From the NCBI RefSeq assembly GCF_009905735.1, contig NZ_JAAALE010000004.1, positions 170,908 through 234,907 on the forward strand: 64,000 nt of DNA. The letters are read 5' to 3'. The notes under the pieces are model-generated. The model was not told the DNA's origin. It made no database searches and saw nothing but the letters and a program-made list of their open reading frames with translations. A program made the position numbers and the translations under genes. Each line of letters begins with the position of its first letter. Position 1 is the stretch's first letter. Shown in pieces: positions 36,241 through 45,242 of the stretch. The DNA is from Porphyrobacter sp. SLTP. Its GTDB lineage: Bacteria; Pseudomonadota; Alphaproteobacteria; Sphingomonadales; Sphingomonadaceae.

Positions 36241-37260
36241 ATGCGCGTCGTTTCCGGCATCCAGCCCACGGGCAAGCCCCATCTCGGCAATTATCTGGGG
36301 GCGATCCGCAACTACGTAGCCTTGCAGGATGATGCCCATGCTGCGGGCGGCGAATGCCTGATCTTCATCGCCGATCTCCATGCGCTATCGATGGCGCATG
36401 ATCCGGCCGAACTGCGGTCCTCGACCCTTGAGCTGGTGGCGACGCTGGTGGCCTGCGGGCTCGATCCCGACAAGGCGATCCTGTTCAACCAGGCGCAGGT
36501 TCCGCTGCATCCCGAGATGCAATGGCTACTCAACGGCACCGCCCGGATGGGCTGGCTGAACCGCATGACGCAGTGGAAGGATAAGGCGGGCAAGAACCGC
36601 GAAGGCCAATCGGTCGCGCTGTTCACCTACCCGGTGCTGCAAGCCGCCGACGTGCTGCTCTATCAGGCGACCCATGTGCCCGTGGGCGAGGATCAGAAGC
36701 AGCATCTGGAGCTGGCCCGCGACATCGCGCAGAAGTTCAACAACGACTTCGGCACCGAAGACGCGCCGATCTTCACCCTGCCCGATCCGATCATCCCGAA
36801 AGAAGCGGCGCGGATCATGTCCCTGCGCGACGGTTCGGCCAAGATGTCGAAGTCCGATCCCAGCGACATGAGCCGCATCAACCTCTCGGACGATGCCGAC
36901 ATGATGGCGCAGAAGGTCAAGAAGGCGAAGACCGATCCCGAACCGCTGCCGTCAGAGGAAGCCGGGTTGGCTAACCGGCCCGAGGCGAAGAACCTTGTCG
37001 GCATCTATGGCGCGCTCGCGGGTCAATCGGCAGCTGAGGTGCTGGCGCAGTTTGGCGGGCAGGGGTTCGGCGCGTTCAAGCCGGCGCTGGCTGACCTGCT
37101 GGTCGCCAAGCTCGGCCCGATCCGTGACCGCTTCGTCGAGCTGAAGGACGACAGCGAAGCGCTCGACGCGATCCTCGCACGCGGCGCTGCCAAGGCGCGC
37201 GAACGCGGCAAGCCGACACTCGATGCGGCCTACCGTGCGCTGGGGCTGGTGCGGCACTGA
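36241..37260 (+). CDS. trpS: Tryptophanyl-tRNA synthetase
   Basis: 339 residues from the ATG at 36241; a TTG 9 bases upstream lies inside murJ and is less likely. Class I motifs: GIQPTGKPHLGNYLGA holds the HIGH-type signature, and KMSKSDPSD is KMSKS. NRMTQWKDK and PVGEDQKQHLELARDIA are typical of bacterial TrpRS. It charges tRNA-Trp. AGAGG lies about 10 bases upstream inside the murJ end. Confidence 0.96.
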   Translation: MRVVSGIQPTGKPHLGNYLGAIRNYVALQDDAHAAGGECLIFIADLHALSMAHDPAELRSSTLELVATLVACGLDPDKAILFNQAQVPLHPEMQWLLNGTARMGWLNRMTQWKDKAGKNREGQSVALFTYPVLQAADVLLYQATHVPVGEDQKQHLELARDIAQKFNNDFGTEDAPIFTLPDPIIPKEAARIMSLRDGSAKMSKSDPSDMSRINLSDDADMMAQKVKKAKTDPEPLPSEEAGLANRPEAKNLVGIYGALAGQSAAEVLAQFGGQGFGAFKPALADLLVAKLGPIRDRFVELKDDSEALDAILARGAAKARERGKPTLDAAYRALGLVRH

Positions 37261-37394
37261 TTTTACGGGTGATTTGCGATGAGCCGAGGCGCAGTCACGG
37301 CGAATGTTCAATCACCGTTCATGCCCATGCAATATGATATCACACGCTAACACCATTGCTCTCATTGCAATGGAAACCAGACAAGGGTTGTGTC

Positions 37395-38063
37395 ATGTTG
37401 TCTCCTATGTCTTCGATCAAATCTCTGACCCGCTTCGCCCTTCCGGTCGCTCTTGCGATCGGACTGTCGGCCTGTGCCACCCCGTTCAAGGCTGACGTGT
37501 CGCGCTTCGCCGCGCCGCTGCCTGCACCGCAGGGCCAGACCTTCGCGGTTGTGCCGGAAGACCCCAAGCTGGCGGGCGGGCTCGAATTTGCCACCTATGC
37601 CAACTCGGTTGCGGCCGAAATGCAGGAGCTGGGCTACACCCGCGCCGCCACGCCTGAAAGCGCGGACCTGCTGGTGCGCTTCGACTACCGCGTCGATGGC
37701 GGGCGTGAACGGGTGCGCACCGATTTCAACGGCGTCGGCGCCGCTGGCTTTGGTCCGTGGGGCCGGTGGGGCGGCTGGGGCGGCGGCGGCTGGGGCCTCG
37801 GCTTCAACGATCCGTTCTTCGGCGGCCCGGACGTACGCAGCTACACCATCTACACCAGCGGCATTGATCTGAAGATTGATCGCGCCGCTGATGGCCAGCG
37901 CCTGTTCGAAGGCAAGGCCGAAGCGGTGTCGCGTTCAAACCGCCTGCCGCGCCTCGTGCCCAATCTGGTGGACGCGATCTTCACCGGTTTCCCCGGCAAT
38001 TCGGGTGAAACCCTGCGGATCACCATCCGCGATGACGAAAAGACCGTGCGCCCTACGGATTGA
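37395..38063 (+). CDS. DUF4136-domain lipoprotein
   Basis: 222 residues from the ATG at 37395, preceded by AAGGG at 7 bases; a Met four codons further is possible. The lipoprotein leader ends LSAC. DUF4136 features: FAVVPEDPKLAGGLEFATYANSVAAEMQELGYTRA and ADLLVRFDYRVDGG, then a Gly/Trp-rich insert (GRWGGWGGGGWGLGF) and YTIYTSGIDLKIDRA. Such proteins sit in the periplasm or outer membrane; the role is unknown. It has its own promoter region and a strong terminator right after. Confidence 0.9.
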   Translation: MLSPMSSIKSLTRFALPVALAIGLSACATPFKADVSRFAAPLPAPQGQTFAVVPEDPKLAGGLEFATYANSVAAEMQELGYTRAATPESADLLVRFDYRVDGGRERVRTDFNGVGAAGFGPWGRWGGWGGGGWGLGFNDPFFGGPDVRSYTIYTSGIDLKIDRAADGQRLFEGKAEAVSRSNRLPRLVPNLVDAIFTGFPGNSGETLRITIRDDEKTVRPTD

Positions 38064-38108
38064 TGGTGTAAGGCTACGCGCAAGAGACCCTTGGACGGGA
38101 AAAGAGAA

Positions 38109-38139
38109 GGCGGCGCAGGGGATCGCGCCGCCTTTTTTT
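38109..38139 (+). terminator. Rho-independent terminator
   Basis: GGCGGCGC (38109-38116) pairs perfectly with GCGCCGCC (38125-38132) across an 8-base loop and is followed by seven T residues. It lies 45 bp after the DUF4136 gene and before the convergent hydrolase. Confidence 0.92.
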
Positions 38140-38157
38140 GTGCCTGCTTTCGGCGCT

Positions 38158-38865
38158 CTACCACTCAGTGGTCTGCGGCTGGCCGATCCCGGTGTGCACC
38201 CAGGGCAGGCGGGTAAAGCGCGGGCTGACCCGCCGCTCCCGGCCTGTGCCGATGGCCGCGTTGCCTTGCGTCCGGTTGCGATGCTCCCGGATCAGCTGGG
38301 CAAGCAGAAGCTGGCCGAATTCCCATTCGCCGATCTGGCTTTCGGCATTGATGTGGCCGACCGACCCCGCATAGGCAAAGCACGCGCCCCAATCGGCGGC
38401 CAGCCCGCGCGCCACGCGCAGCTGGCAGTAGTGATCATTCTCGCTGGCAGCGAGGAAAGCGGGGAACGGCAGCGCCCGGCGCGGCGCCGGGGAGAAGCGG
38501 GCGAGGCGCGGATCGACACCCTCGCGCTCCACATCGGGCGGCGCGACCAGCAACGCGCCGACCACCGGATTGCCGTGCGACGGCTGCTCATACTCCGCCC
38601 ACCACGCCACCGCGAGGCAGCCGAGGCTGTGCGCCACCAGAATCACCGGCCGCTGCGCCCGGTGAACCGCGAGGTTGATCTTGTTGACCCAGGTGTTGCG
38701 ATGTGGATCGTCCCACATGCCGAGGTCCACCCGCTCGCAATCGGGAATGGTTGCTTCCCACCGGGACTGCCAGTGATGTTCATTGCTGTTGTTGAGGCCC
38801 GGAATAATGAGGATCAGCGGATCATCACGCAGCCGGTCAGCGTCGAGTTCAAGTTGATGGGCCAT
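38158..38865 (-). CDS. RBBP9/YdeN-family serine hydrolase
   Basis: 235 residues from the ATG at 38865, six bases after AGGAGC. The fold has ILIIPGLNNSNEHHWQSRWEA near residue 17, the nucleophile elbow VAHSLGCLA, ASENDHYC with the acid and SVGHINAESQIGEW with the His. This matches the RBBP9/YdeN alpha/beta hydrolases, whose bacterial substrates are mostly unknown. A palindrome at 38934-38950, similar to one at 2823, sits 69 bp upstream and may control it. Confidence 0.9.
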   Translation of the reverse strand: MAHQLELDADRLRDDPLILIIPGLNNSNEHHWQSRWEATIPDCERVDLGMWDDPHRNTWVNKINLAVHRAQRPVILVAHSLGCLAVAWWAEYEQPSHGNPVVGALLVAPPDVEREGVDPRLARFSPAPRRALPFPAFLAASENDHYCQLRVARGLAADWGACFAYAGSVGHINAESQIGEWEFGQLLLAQLIREHRNRTQGNAAIGTGRERRVSPRFTRLPWVHTGIGQPQTTEW

Positions 38866-38933
38866 TTTCTGCTCCTGTGAAGGGGGGCGTAAACGACCGT
38901 CCATTGGTATGGTCCGACGCTGACCAAAATAAC

Positions 38934-38950
38934 TCAACCAATTCGATTGA
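38934..38950. promoter_or_regulatory. Candidate operator palindrome upstream of hydrolase
   Basis: TCAACCAATTCGATTGA is a near-palindrome (5-bp arms with one mismatch) that matches TCAACTAATTCAGTTGA at 2823-2839 in 14 of 17 positions. It is 69 bp upstream of the 38865 start, in a normal place for a repressor site. Confidence 0.4.
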
Positions 38951-39023
38951 CAAGTGGCTGGCGGCGAATGGTGGGATTTTCCCGACGATCCTTATGGCCG
39001 CGCCAAGACGGTCTGAAACGCCA

Positions 39024-39051
39024 GGGCGGCACCACGGGCATGATGCCGCCC
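39024..39051 (-). terminator. Probable hairpin terminator after yjhX
   Basis: GGGCGGCA (39024-39031) and TGCCGCCC (39044-39051) form a perfect 8-bp stem 24 bp after the yjhX stop. There is no strong T run, so termination may be partial. Confidence 0.45.
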
Positions 39052-39074
39052 ACGTTTGGCCTAGGCCTGCTGGC

Positions 39075-39332
39075 CTAGCGATTGTCCAACTGCGCCCGGA
39101 CCGCTGCCAGCCCTTCACGGGTGATGCGATAAGGCTGTCCGGCCATGCTCCGGATCAACCCCCGGCGGCGCAACCGGTTGAAGATCGACAGGCTGCAATC
39201 GGTCAGGCGAAAGCCATCACGGTTGTAGCAGTCGACTTCGATCACCTTGCCATGTGCATCGCGCAGGTACCGGATCATGCCGCCCTGCGCGAGCACGTGC
39301 AGCACGCGCTGCTCGTGTTTCGAGATGTTCAA
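39075..39332 (-). CDS. yjhX: YjhX-family (UPF0386) protein, putative toxin
   Basis: 85 residues from a TTG start at 39332, which exactly gives the length and N-terminus of E. coli YjhX ([17 protein letters not shown] versus NLSRQEQRTLHVLAKGG as I recall it). AGGA lies 8 bases upstream. An ATG 30 bases earlier would add ten residues with no family match. Conserved parts: VECYNRDG-like [21 protein letters not shown] and [22 protein letters not shown]. coli YjhX was proposed as a toxin paired with the acetyltransferase YjhQ; no such partner adjoins it here. Confidence 0.85.
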   Translation of the reverse strand: MNISKHEQRVLHVLAQGGMIRYLRDAHGKVIEVDCYNRDGFRLTDCSLSIFNRLRRRGLIRSMAGQPYRITREGLAAVRAQLDNR

Positions 39333-39519
39333 TGGAAGTGTCCTGAGAAGAAATGCTGACACGCGCCGGGGCGAGCCTTGCTCGCGGCGGCGACACGATC
39401 AGCCGGTTGCGCGGGTCAGACCGCGCAATGGCTCGTCAGCGGATCACATTCTCGGACATGGTGGTTCCAACAGGAAGGAAGGCGCACAGTGTGCTGCGCG
39501 CGGCGCGCAGCGTCAAGTC

Positions 39520-39978
39520 TCAGAGCGCGGCGTGGCCGCCGGTCGAGCCGAAGCCGCCCTCGCCCCGATCGGTCGCGTCGAGTTCCGCAACCTCGCTCCA
39601 CGCCGCCTGCACCACCGGCGCGAGCACCAGTTGCGCCACCCGGTCACCGCGGGCGATAGCGAAAGGCTCAGGTCCGAGGTTGATCAGGATCACCTTCAGC
39701 TCGCCGCGATAATCGCTGTCGATCGTGCCGGGGGTGTTGGGGACGGTGATGCCGTGCTTGAGCGCAAGCCCAGACCGGGGCCGCACCTGAATCTCGTAGC
39801 CTTCGGGGATCGCCAGCGAGAGGCCGGTCGCCACCGCATGGCGCGCGCCCGGAGCGATGGTAACATCCTCGGCGCTGACCACATCCATCCCCGCCGCGCC
39901 GGTGGTGGCATAGGCCGGCAGCGGCAGGCCTGCGCCATGCGGCAGGCGCTTCACTTCAACCGTGATGGGCGATGTCAT
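39520..39978 (-). CDS. dut: Deoxyuridine 5'-triphosphate nucleotidohydrolase
   Basis: 152 residues. The five trimeric dUTPase motifs are present: TTGAAGMDV (1), [11 protein letters not shown] (2), [17 protein letters not shown] (3), [13 protein letters not shown] (4) and [11 protein letters not shown] (5). It hydrolyses dUTP to dUMP, keeping uracil out of DNA. The start overlaps the coaBC stop (ATGA), so the two are translationally coupled, as in many alphaproteobacteria. Confidence 0.97.
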   Translation of the reverse strand: MTSPITVEVKRLPHGAGLPLPAYATTGAAGMDVVSAEDVTIAPGARHAVATGLSLAIPEGYEIQVRPRSGLALKHGITVPNTPGTIDSDYRGELKVILINLGPEPFAIARGDRVAQLVLAPVVQAAWSEVAELDATDRGEGGFGSTGGHAAL

Positions 39979-41666
39979 TCGGCCGCTTCCACCCGGAACA
40001 CCGCCGCGATGCGTTCAGCCAGAGCCATCGCCACGGCACTCTTGGGCATTTCGTCGAGCACCTCGATCCCGTCACCGCTGACGATCGTGACGCGGTTACG
40101 GTCCCCGCCCATCACATCGCCGCTCACGTCATTGGCGACGATCCAGTCGGCGCTCTTGCGCTTGCGCTTGGCCTTGGCGTTTTCGAGCACGTTTTCGGTC
40201 TCGGCCGCAAAACCGATCACCAGCGCAGGGCGCCGAGTGCCGCCTGCGACATTGGTGAGGATGTCGGGGTTTTCCGTCAGCATCAGCGCAGGCGGCGCAT
40301 CGCCGCGCTTCTTGATCTTCTCACCGCGATATTCCTTGGGCCGCCAGTCCGCCACCGCAGCGACCATCACCGCCACGTCCGCAGGCAGCGACCGCCTGAC
40401 CGCTTCGGCCATGTCGCGGGCGCTTTCGACATCGATGCGGCGGACACCGGCAGGCGTCTTGAGCGCCACCGGCCCAGCCACCAACGTCACCCGCGCGCCC
40501 AGCGCAGCGGCGGCGGCGGCAATGGCAAAGCCCTGCTTCCCGCTCGAACGGTTGGCGATATAGCGCACCGGATCGATCGCTTCCCATGTCGGCCCGGCGG
40601 TGACCAGCACATGCCGCCCGACAAGCGGACGATGCGATGCGGCTATCCCGAAATCGGCCCCTTCGGCCACCTCGCCAAGATCGGCTTCGACCTCTTCGGG
40701 CACTTCAGGCGCCAGGAATTCAGATTCGGGCGGAGCCTTGCGCTCATCGACTTCATGATTGATCGCCCCGAAATCGACGGGCGGAGCGGCATTGGCCTTG
40801 CCCTTGCGCGCCAGCAGCGGCCCGCCAAAGTCCGGCGCGAATTCGGGCGTGGGCTCCTCTTCAGGCGGGAGGAGTTCTTCTCCCTCAAGCTCTGGCAGGT
40901 CCTCGTATTCGGCTTCGATCTCGTCATGGCTGCGCTTCGCCGTCGAGCGCGGGATGATGCGCGAGAAGAACCCGCCGAGCCCGCCTGCGGGCATGGCGGC
41001 GCTGCCATCGTCCTCTTCCTCAGGTTCCAGCGCTTCGACTTCGAACGTCGGCGGCGCGAGGCGGCGGGCGGGCGGTTCGAGCAATTGCGGTTCGGGCACG
41101 TCTATGCCGAAATGCGTAGCAATCGCGCGCCAGATCGCCTCAGGCTCGGGCAGGCGGCCATAGCCGAATTCGCCGCAGGCCATCGGGCCTTCGTCGGGGT
41201 GCAGCACATTGACACCTGCCGCCTTGAGCAAGGCAATGTTGCGCTGGGTCGCATCGTGCTCCCACATCCGCACATTCATGGCGGGCACAGCCATCACCGG
41301 CTTGTCGGTGGCGAGGATCAGGGTGGTTGCCAGATCATCAGCGATGCCGGTCGCCATCTTGGCGAGCAGATCGGCGGTCGCCGGGCAGACGACGACCAGA
41401 TCGGCCTCCCGCGAAAGCTGGATATGGCCCATCTCGGCCTCGTTCTTGAGGTCGAACAGGCTGGTATAGACCTGATTCTCCGACAATGCGGCGAGCGACA
41501 TGGGGGTGACGAATTGCTGCCCGCCCTTGGTGACGACGCAGGTGACATCGCCGCCGCCCTTGCGGATCAGACGCACCAATTCGCAGGCCTTGTAGGCCGC
41601 GATCCCGCCGCCCACGACCAGCAGGATGCGAGGGTGTTTGCCCGCTTTCGCCTCCTGTGTGCTCAT
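39975..41666 (-). CDS. coaBC: Bifunctional phosphopantothenoylcysteine decarboxylase/synthase with long acidic linker
   Basis: 563 residues from the ATG at 41666 with AGAGG just upstream. The CoaC flavoprotein part (about 10-190) has GGGIAAYK, His81 in [16 protein letters not shown] and Cys164 in [10 protein letters not shown]. The CoaB part (about 347-563) has [25 protein letters not shown] and the KKR loop. Together they make 4'-phosphopantetheine from phosphopantothenate and cysteine for coenzyme A. The family is usually about 400 residues; here a Pro/Glu-rich segment of about 150 residues separates the domains (192-345), with runs such as EPEEEDD and [10 protein letters not shown]. Confidence 0.95.
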   Translation of the reverse strand: MSTQEAKAGKHPRILLVVGGGIAAYKACELVRLIRKGGGDVTCVVTKGGQQFVTPMSLAALSENQVYTSLFDLKNEAEMGHIQLSREADLVVVCPATADLLAKMATGIADDLATTLILATDKPVMAVPAMNVRMWEHDATQRNIALLKAAGVNVLHPDEGPMACGEFGYGRLPEPEAIWRAIATHFGIDVPEPQLLEPPARRLAPPTFEVEALEPEEEDDGSAAMPAGGLGGFFSRIIPRSTAKRSHDEIEAEYEDLPELEGEELLPPEEEPTPEFAPDFGGPLLARKGKANAAPPVDFGAINHEVDERKAPPESEFLAPEVPEEVEADLGEVAEGADFGIAASHRPLVGRHVLVTAGPTWEAIDPVRYIANRSSGKQGFAIAAAAAALGARVTLVAGPVALKTPAGVRRIDVESARDMAEAVRRSLPADVAVMVAAVADWRPKEYRGEKIKKRGDAPPALMLTENPDILTNVAGGTRRPALVIGFAAETENVLENAKAKRKRKSADWIVANDVSGDVMGGDRNRVTIVSGDGIEVLDEMPKSAVAMALAERIAAVFRVEAAE

Positions 41667-41739
41667 CTTGCCTCTTGCCTCTCGCGCCTCGCTGTAGGGT
41701 GCCAGCCATAATGCACGCAACACCCTTCGCAAAGCTTGG

Positions 41740-42873
41740 TTAAGTTTGCCTTGATGCCCGCCCCGCCGCGCCTTGGAAAAGTTCAAATAGCCCGCGCGGG
41801 GCAAAAGCGAGACCGATGCCATAGGCCGGTAACGCCAATTGTACCCAGTAGAAATTCTCCGGCCGGGCAAACAGCGCCATCATGGTGAACAGGCCAGCAA
41901 ACCACAGCAGCGCAAACACCCCGATCCGCCCGCGAATGGCCGCCCAGCCGATCAGCGGCAGGATCGCCAGGGGTGCCGCAAGTGCGACCGGCAAGAGCCG
42001 CAGTCCGGTGAGGTGCGCCAGCGCGGACAGGGGGAGGCGATAGCCTGCCAGCGCGCTCCACCCCTGCGAGGCCAGATCACCCGGCAATCGTCCAGCTTCG
42101 ACCGCCGCGAAATGCAGCGCCATCCCGCCTGCGAACAACGCCAGCAGCGCCGCCACGGCGCCAGCCTCGCGCCATCGTTGCTCCGCCAGCGCGAAGGCCA
42201 GCCATAGCAGCACGAAGGGCGCTGCCAGTTCGCGCACGGCCAACGCCAGCGCCGCCGCCAGCAAGGCAGGCCACCAGCGCGCGCGGCGATAGAGCAGCAG
42301 CGCCAGTGTCAGGCACAGACCCGCGGAAAAATCTTGGTCCAGCCCTGCGACCGGGTTCAGCGCCGCAGCCCCGCCCAGCGCCAGCAGCACGCTCGCTCCC
42401 AGCCGCTCGGGCCACGCGGCGAGCGGCGTCTCCCGGCGATTGAGCGCCCACAGACACGCCAGCACCAAGGCCAGCTGCGCATAGCGCACGCCATCCACCC
42501 CAATCAGCGCTTGCAGCAGCGCCAGCGTCGGCAGGCGCACCGCGACAAAGGGGCGGGTCGGGTAATTGCTGGCGCGCTGTTCATCCATGGCGGCCGCGTA
42601 ATAGCCCTCGCCCGCCGTCACGCGCGCAGCGATGCGGGCGTAGAGCGCCATGTCACCCTTGGCCCGGTCTAGCGGATTTGGGCTTGTGGCAGGCGCGGCG
42701 GTGACAGGCGCGCGCTCAGGCTGATCACCCGGCGCGGTCGCCAATACGCTCCACCCCATCGCGCCAGCCAGCAGCGCCAACACCAGCCCCGCCGCCCAGC
42801 GCGGCAGATGCGCGAACGGACGGCCAAGCGCGTCCCACCGCTGCGTGAGCGATGGGCAGGCGTCCAGCCTCAT
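41740..42873 (-). CDS. Hypothetical polytopic membrane protein
   Basis: 377 residues from the ATG at 42873, overlapping the ubiB stop (ATGA). About nine hydrophobic helices; the Arg/Ala-rich core and periplasmic-loop pattern resemble GT-C-type membrane proteins, but no DXD-type motif can be asserted. A short region ARVTAGEGYYAAAMDEQRASNYPTRP (residues 83-108) precedes the helices. Located between ubiB and coaBC, it is part of the ubiE-ubiB transcription unit. No function can be assigned. Confidence 0.8.
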   Translation of the reverse strand: MRLDACPSLTQRWDALGRPFAHLPRWAAGLVLALLAGAMGWSVLATAPGDQPERAPVTAAPATSPNPLDRAKGDMALYARIAARVTAGEGYYAAAMDEQRASNYPTRPFVAVRLPTLALLQALIGVDGVRYAQLALVLACLWALNRRETPLAAWPERLGASVLLALGGAAALNPVAGLDQDFSAGLCLTLALLLYRRARWWPALLAAALALAVRELAAPFVLLWLAFALAEQRWREAGAVAALLALFAGGMALHFAAVEAGRLPGDLASQGWSALAGYRLPLSALAHLTGLRLLPVALAAPLAILPLIGWAAIRGRIGVFALLWFAGLFTMMALFARPENFYWVQLALPAYGIGLAFAPRGLFELFQGAAGRASRQT

Positions 42874-44426
42874 CCGATCCAGCCGAGCGCCATTGCCCCC
42901 CACAGAGCGCCCGCGCCAGCAAGGCCCGAAAGGACGTAGCCAAGCCAGCCACGGCCCTCACGCTTGTCGGTAATGAGCGGGATATGCGGCAGCGGCGGCG
43001 CTTCGGGCGCGCCGCCCTTGGGCGGGTACTTCTCCTCCAGCCGCCGGATCAGGCCGGGAAGGCGCAGCAGAGTCTCGGTATCGGTCTTGAGCCGATCCGC
43101 CAGCGCGGCTTCCGGGCCGAGCTCGTCGCGAATCCAGCTGCGCACATAGGGCGCGGCGGTGTCCCACATATTGATGTCGGGATTGAGCTGGGTAGCGATG
43201 CCTTCGACCATCACCATGGTCTTTTGCAGCAGCAGCAGGTGCGGCTGGGTCTGCATGTCGAAATCGCGGGTGATCGCAAACAGCCCGTCGAGCATCTGCC
43301 CGACGCTCAGCTCCTTCACCGGCTTGCCGCGCATCGGCTCACCCACGGCGCGCAGCGCGGTCGCGAATTCGCCGACCGAGTGGTAACTCGGCACATATTG
43401 CGCTTCGAAATGGATTTCGGCGACGCGCTGGTAATTGCCCGTGGTCAGCCCGTAGAGAATCTCCGCCAGCCACTGCCGCGCGCGCCGGTCGATCCGGCCC
43501 ATGATGCCGAAATCGATGGCGACGATGGTGCCGTCATCCTCCACGAACAGGTTGCCCTGGTGCATGTCGGCATGGAAGAACCCGGCGCTGATCGCTTGGG
43601 TGAGGAAGCTGATCACCAGCTTTTCCGACAGTGCGGCGAAATCATGCCCGCGCGTCCGCAACTCGTCGACGCGGCTGATTTTGATACCGTCGATCCATTC
43701 GATGGTCATCACCCGGCCGTTGGTGCGATCCCAGTCGATGCCGGGGATGCGGTAGCCGGAGACGCCCGCCATCTGCTCGGCGAGTTCGGAGGCCGAAGCC
43801 GCCTCACGCCTGAGGTCGAGTTCGGAATTGGTCCAGCGCTTGAAATTGGCGATGGTGAGACGCGGACGCAGGCGCGAGAACTCCCCGCCCATCGCCTCGA
43901 CATGGGCCGCGGCCCATTCATAGGTGGTGATGTCGCGGGCGAATTTCTCGCGGATGCCCGGGCGCAGCACCTTGACCGCGACCTTCCGGCCCTCGGTGGT
44001 GACGGCCTTGTGGACCTGCGCAATCGACGCCGCGCCGACAGGTTCCGGGTCGATTTCGCTGAACAGCTTCTCGATCGGCTGTCCGAAGCTCGATTCGATC
44101 GCCGCCTTGATCTGCGCAAACGGCACCGGCGGCAGGGAGTCCTGCAAGCTGAGGAGATTGTTCGCCGCTTCCTCACCCACCAGATCGGGGCGCGTGGCCA
44201 GCGATTGCCCCAGCTTGATCGCCGCCGGCCCGATGGCGCGGAACGCCCCCGCATAATCGCGCGGGCCGTTCTTGCCCGTCAGCGTCGCCAACCGCGCGAG
44301 CCGCACTAACTGGCGCAGGGCGACGGGCGCATTGGGATCATTCTCGATCCCCACCAGCGCGCGGCGGCGGGCCAGCGTCACGCCCCAGCGGGCGAGGCGG
44401 ATCAGGTGGACGGCAGAGGTGGTCAC
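42870..44426 (-). CDS. ubiB: UbiB/ABC1-family protein kinase-like ubiquinone biosynthesis protein
   Basis: 518 residues from a GTG at 44426, four bases after the ubiE stop; longer in-frame starts lie inside ubiE. ADCK/UbiB motifs: AAIKLGQSLATRPDLVG (the KxGQ motif), EPVGAASIAQVHKAV with an Ala-rich nucleotide loop, VAVKVLRPG, and the kinase-like HADMHQGNLFVEDDGTIVAIDFGIMG. Two C-terminal membrane helices end the protein. It is an atypical kinase/ATPase needed for ubiquinone synthesis. The order ubiE-ubiB supports this. Confidence 0.95.
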   Translation of the reverse strand: MTTSAVHLIRLARWGVTLARRRALVGIENDPNAPVALRQLVRLARLATLTGKNGPRDYAGAFRAIGPAAIKLGQSLATRPDLVGEEAANNLLSLQDSLPPVPFAQIKAAIESSFGQPIEKLFSEIDPEPVGAASIAQVHKAVTTEGRKVAVKVLRPGIREKFARDITTYEWAAAHVEAMGGEFSRLRPRLTIANFKRWTNSELDLRREAASASELAEQMAGVSGYRIPGIDWDRTNGRVMTIEWIDGIKISRVDELRTRGHDFAALSEKLVISFLTQAISAGFFHADMHQGNLFVEDDGTIVAIDFGIMGRIDRRARQWLAEILYGLTTGNYQRVAEIHFEAQYVPSYHSVGEFATALRAVGEPMRGKPVKELSVGQMLDGLFAITRDFDMQTQPHLLLLQKTMVMVEGIATQLNPDINMWDTAAPYVRSWIRDELGPEAALADRLKTDTETLLRLPGLIRRLEEKYPPKGGAPEAPPLPHIPLITDKREGRGWLGYVLSGLAGAGALWGAMALGWIG

Positions 44427-44430
44427 GTCC

Positions 44431-45186
44431 CTAGATCTTCCACCCCGAATGGATCGCCACCAGCCCGCCCATGATCGGTTCGACCTTGGTGTTCGCAAAG
44501 CCCGCGCTGCGGATCATCTGTTCGAACGCGGGCATCGGCGGGAACTTGCGGATCGATTCGGCGAGATAGCGGTAGGAATCCGCGTCTCCGGCAATCGCCT
44601 GCCCCATGCGCGGCAGCAGATGTTCGGAGTAGATATCGTAGGCCTCCTTCAGCCCCGACCATTCGACGGTCGAGAACTCAAGACAGAAGAACCGCCCGCC
44701 AGGGCGCAGCACGCGCAGCGCTTCGGCCAGCGCGCGGTCGATATGGGTCACGTTCCGGATGCCGAAGGCGATGGTGTAGGCATCGAAGGTGTTCGACGCG
44801 AAGCTCACCTGTTCGGCGTTCTGGCAAGTGAAGACGAGGCTGCCGTCCTCTTCGTCAAACCCGCGTTCCAGCGCACGCTCGGCCCCCACGTCGAGCATGT
44901 CCTGATTGATATCAGCCACCGTGATGTGCGCCCCGCGCGCCGCCATGCGGAAAGCGATGTCGCCAGTGCCGCCCGCCATGTCGAGAATCTGTTCGCCCGG
45001 CTGCGGCTTCACGCGCTTCACGAAGCGGTCCTTCCACAGCCGGTGCATCCCGCCCGACATCGCATCATTCATGATGTCGTATTTGCGCGCGACGCTGGAG
45101 AAGACCTCGCCGACCTTGCGGGTCTTTTCTTCCGGAGTGACCTGGGTGTAGCCGAAGGAGACGGTGTCGTCAGTGCTCTGTGTCAT
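44431..45186 (-). CDS. ubiE: Ubiquinone/menaquinone C-methyltransferase
   Basis: 251 residues from the ATG at 45186. SAM-binding motif LDMAGGTGDIAFRMA, the UbiE signatures YDIMNDAMSGGMHRLWKDRFV and NEQVSFASNTFDAYTIAFGIRNVTHIDRALAEALRVLRPGG (quoted in part: the AFGIRN core), then EFSTV and YDIYSEHLLPRMG. It methylates the quinone ring carbon. It is the first gene of the unit ubiE-ubiB-membrane protein and is divergent from mutM, only 56 bp away. Confidence 0.96.
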   Translation of the reverse strand: MTQSTDDTVSFGYTQVTPEEKTRKVGEVFSSVARKYDIMNDAMSGGMHRLWKDRFVKRVKPQPGEQILDMAGGTGDIAFRMAARGAHITVADINQDMLDVGAERALERGFDEEDGSLVFTCQNAEQVSFASNTFDAYTIAFGIRNVTHIDRALAEALRVLRPGGRFFCLEFSTVEWSGLKEAYDIYSEHLLPRMGQAIAGDADSYRYLAESIRKFPPMPAFEQMIRSAGFANTKVEPIMGGLVAIHSGWKI

Positions 45187-45242
45187 GCCCGGCTCCCTAG
45201 AGACAATTGCCGCCCGCGCAAAGGGTGTTAGAGGGAGGCCCA

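Noticed and set aside
39972..41711. + strand open frame of 579 codons over coaBC
   Set aside because: coaBC has all catalytic motifs on the other strand; the + reading is low-complexity Arg/His/Asp-rich.
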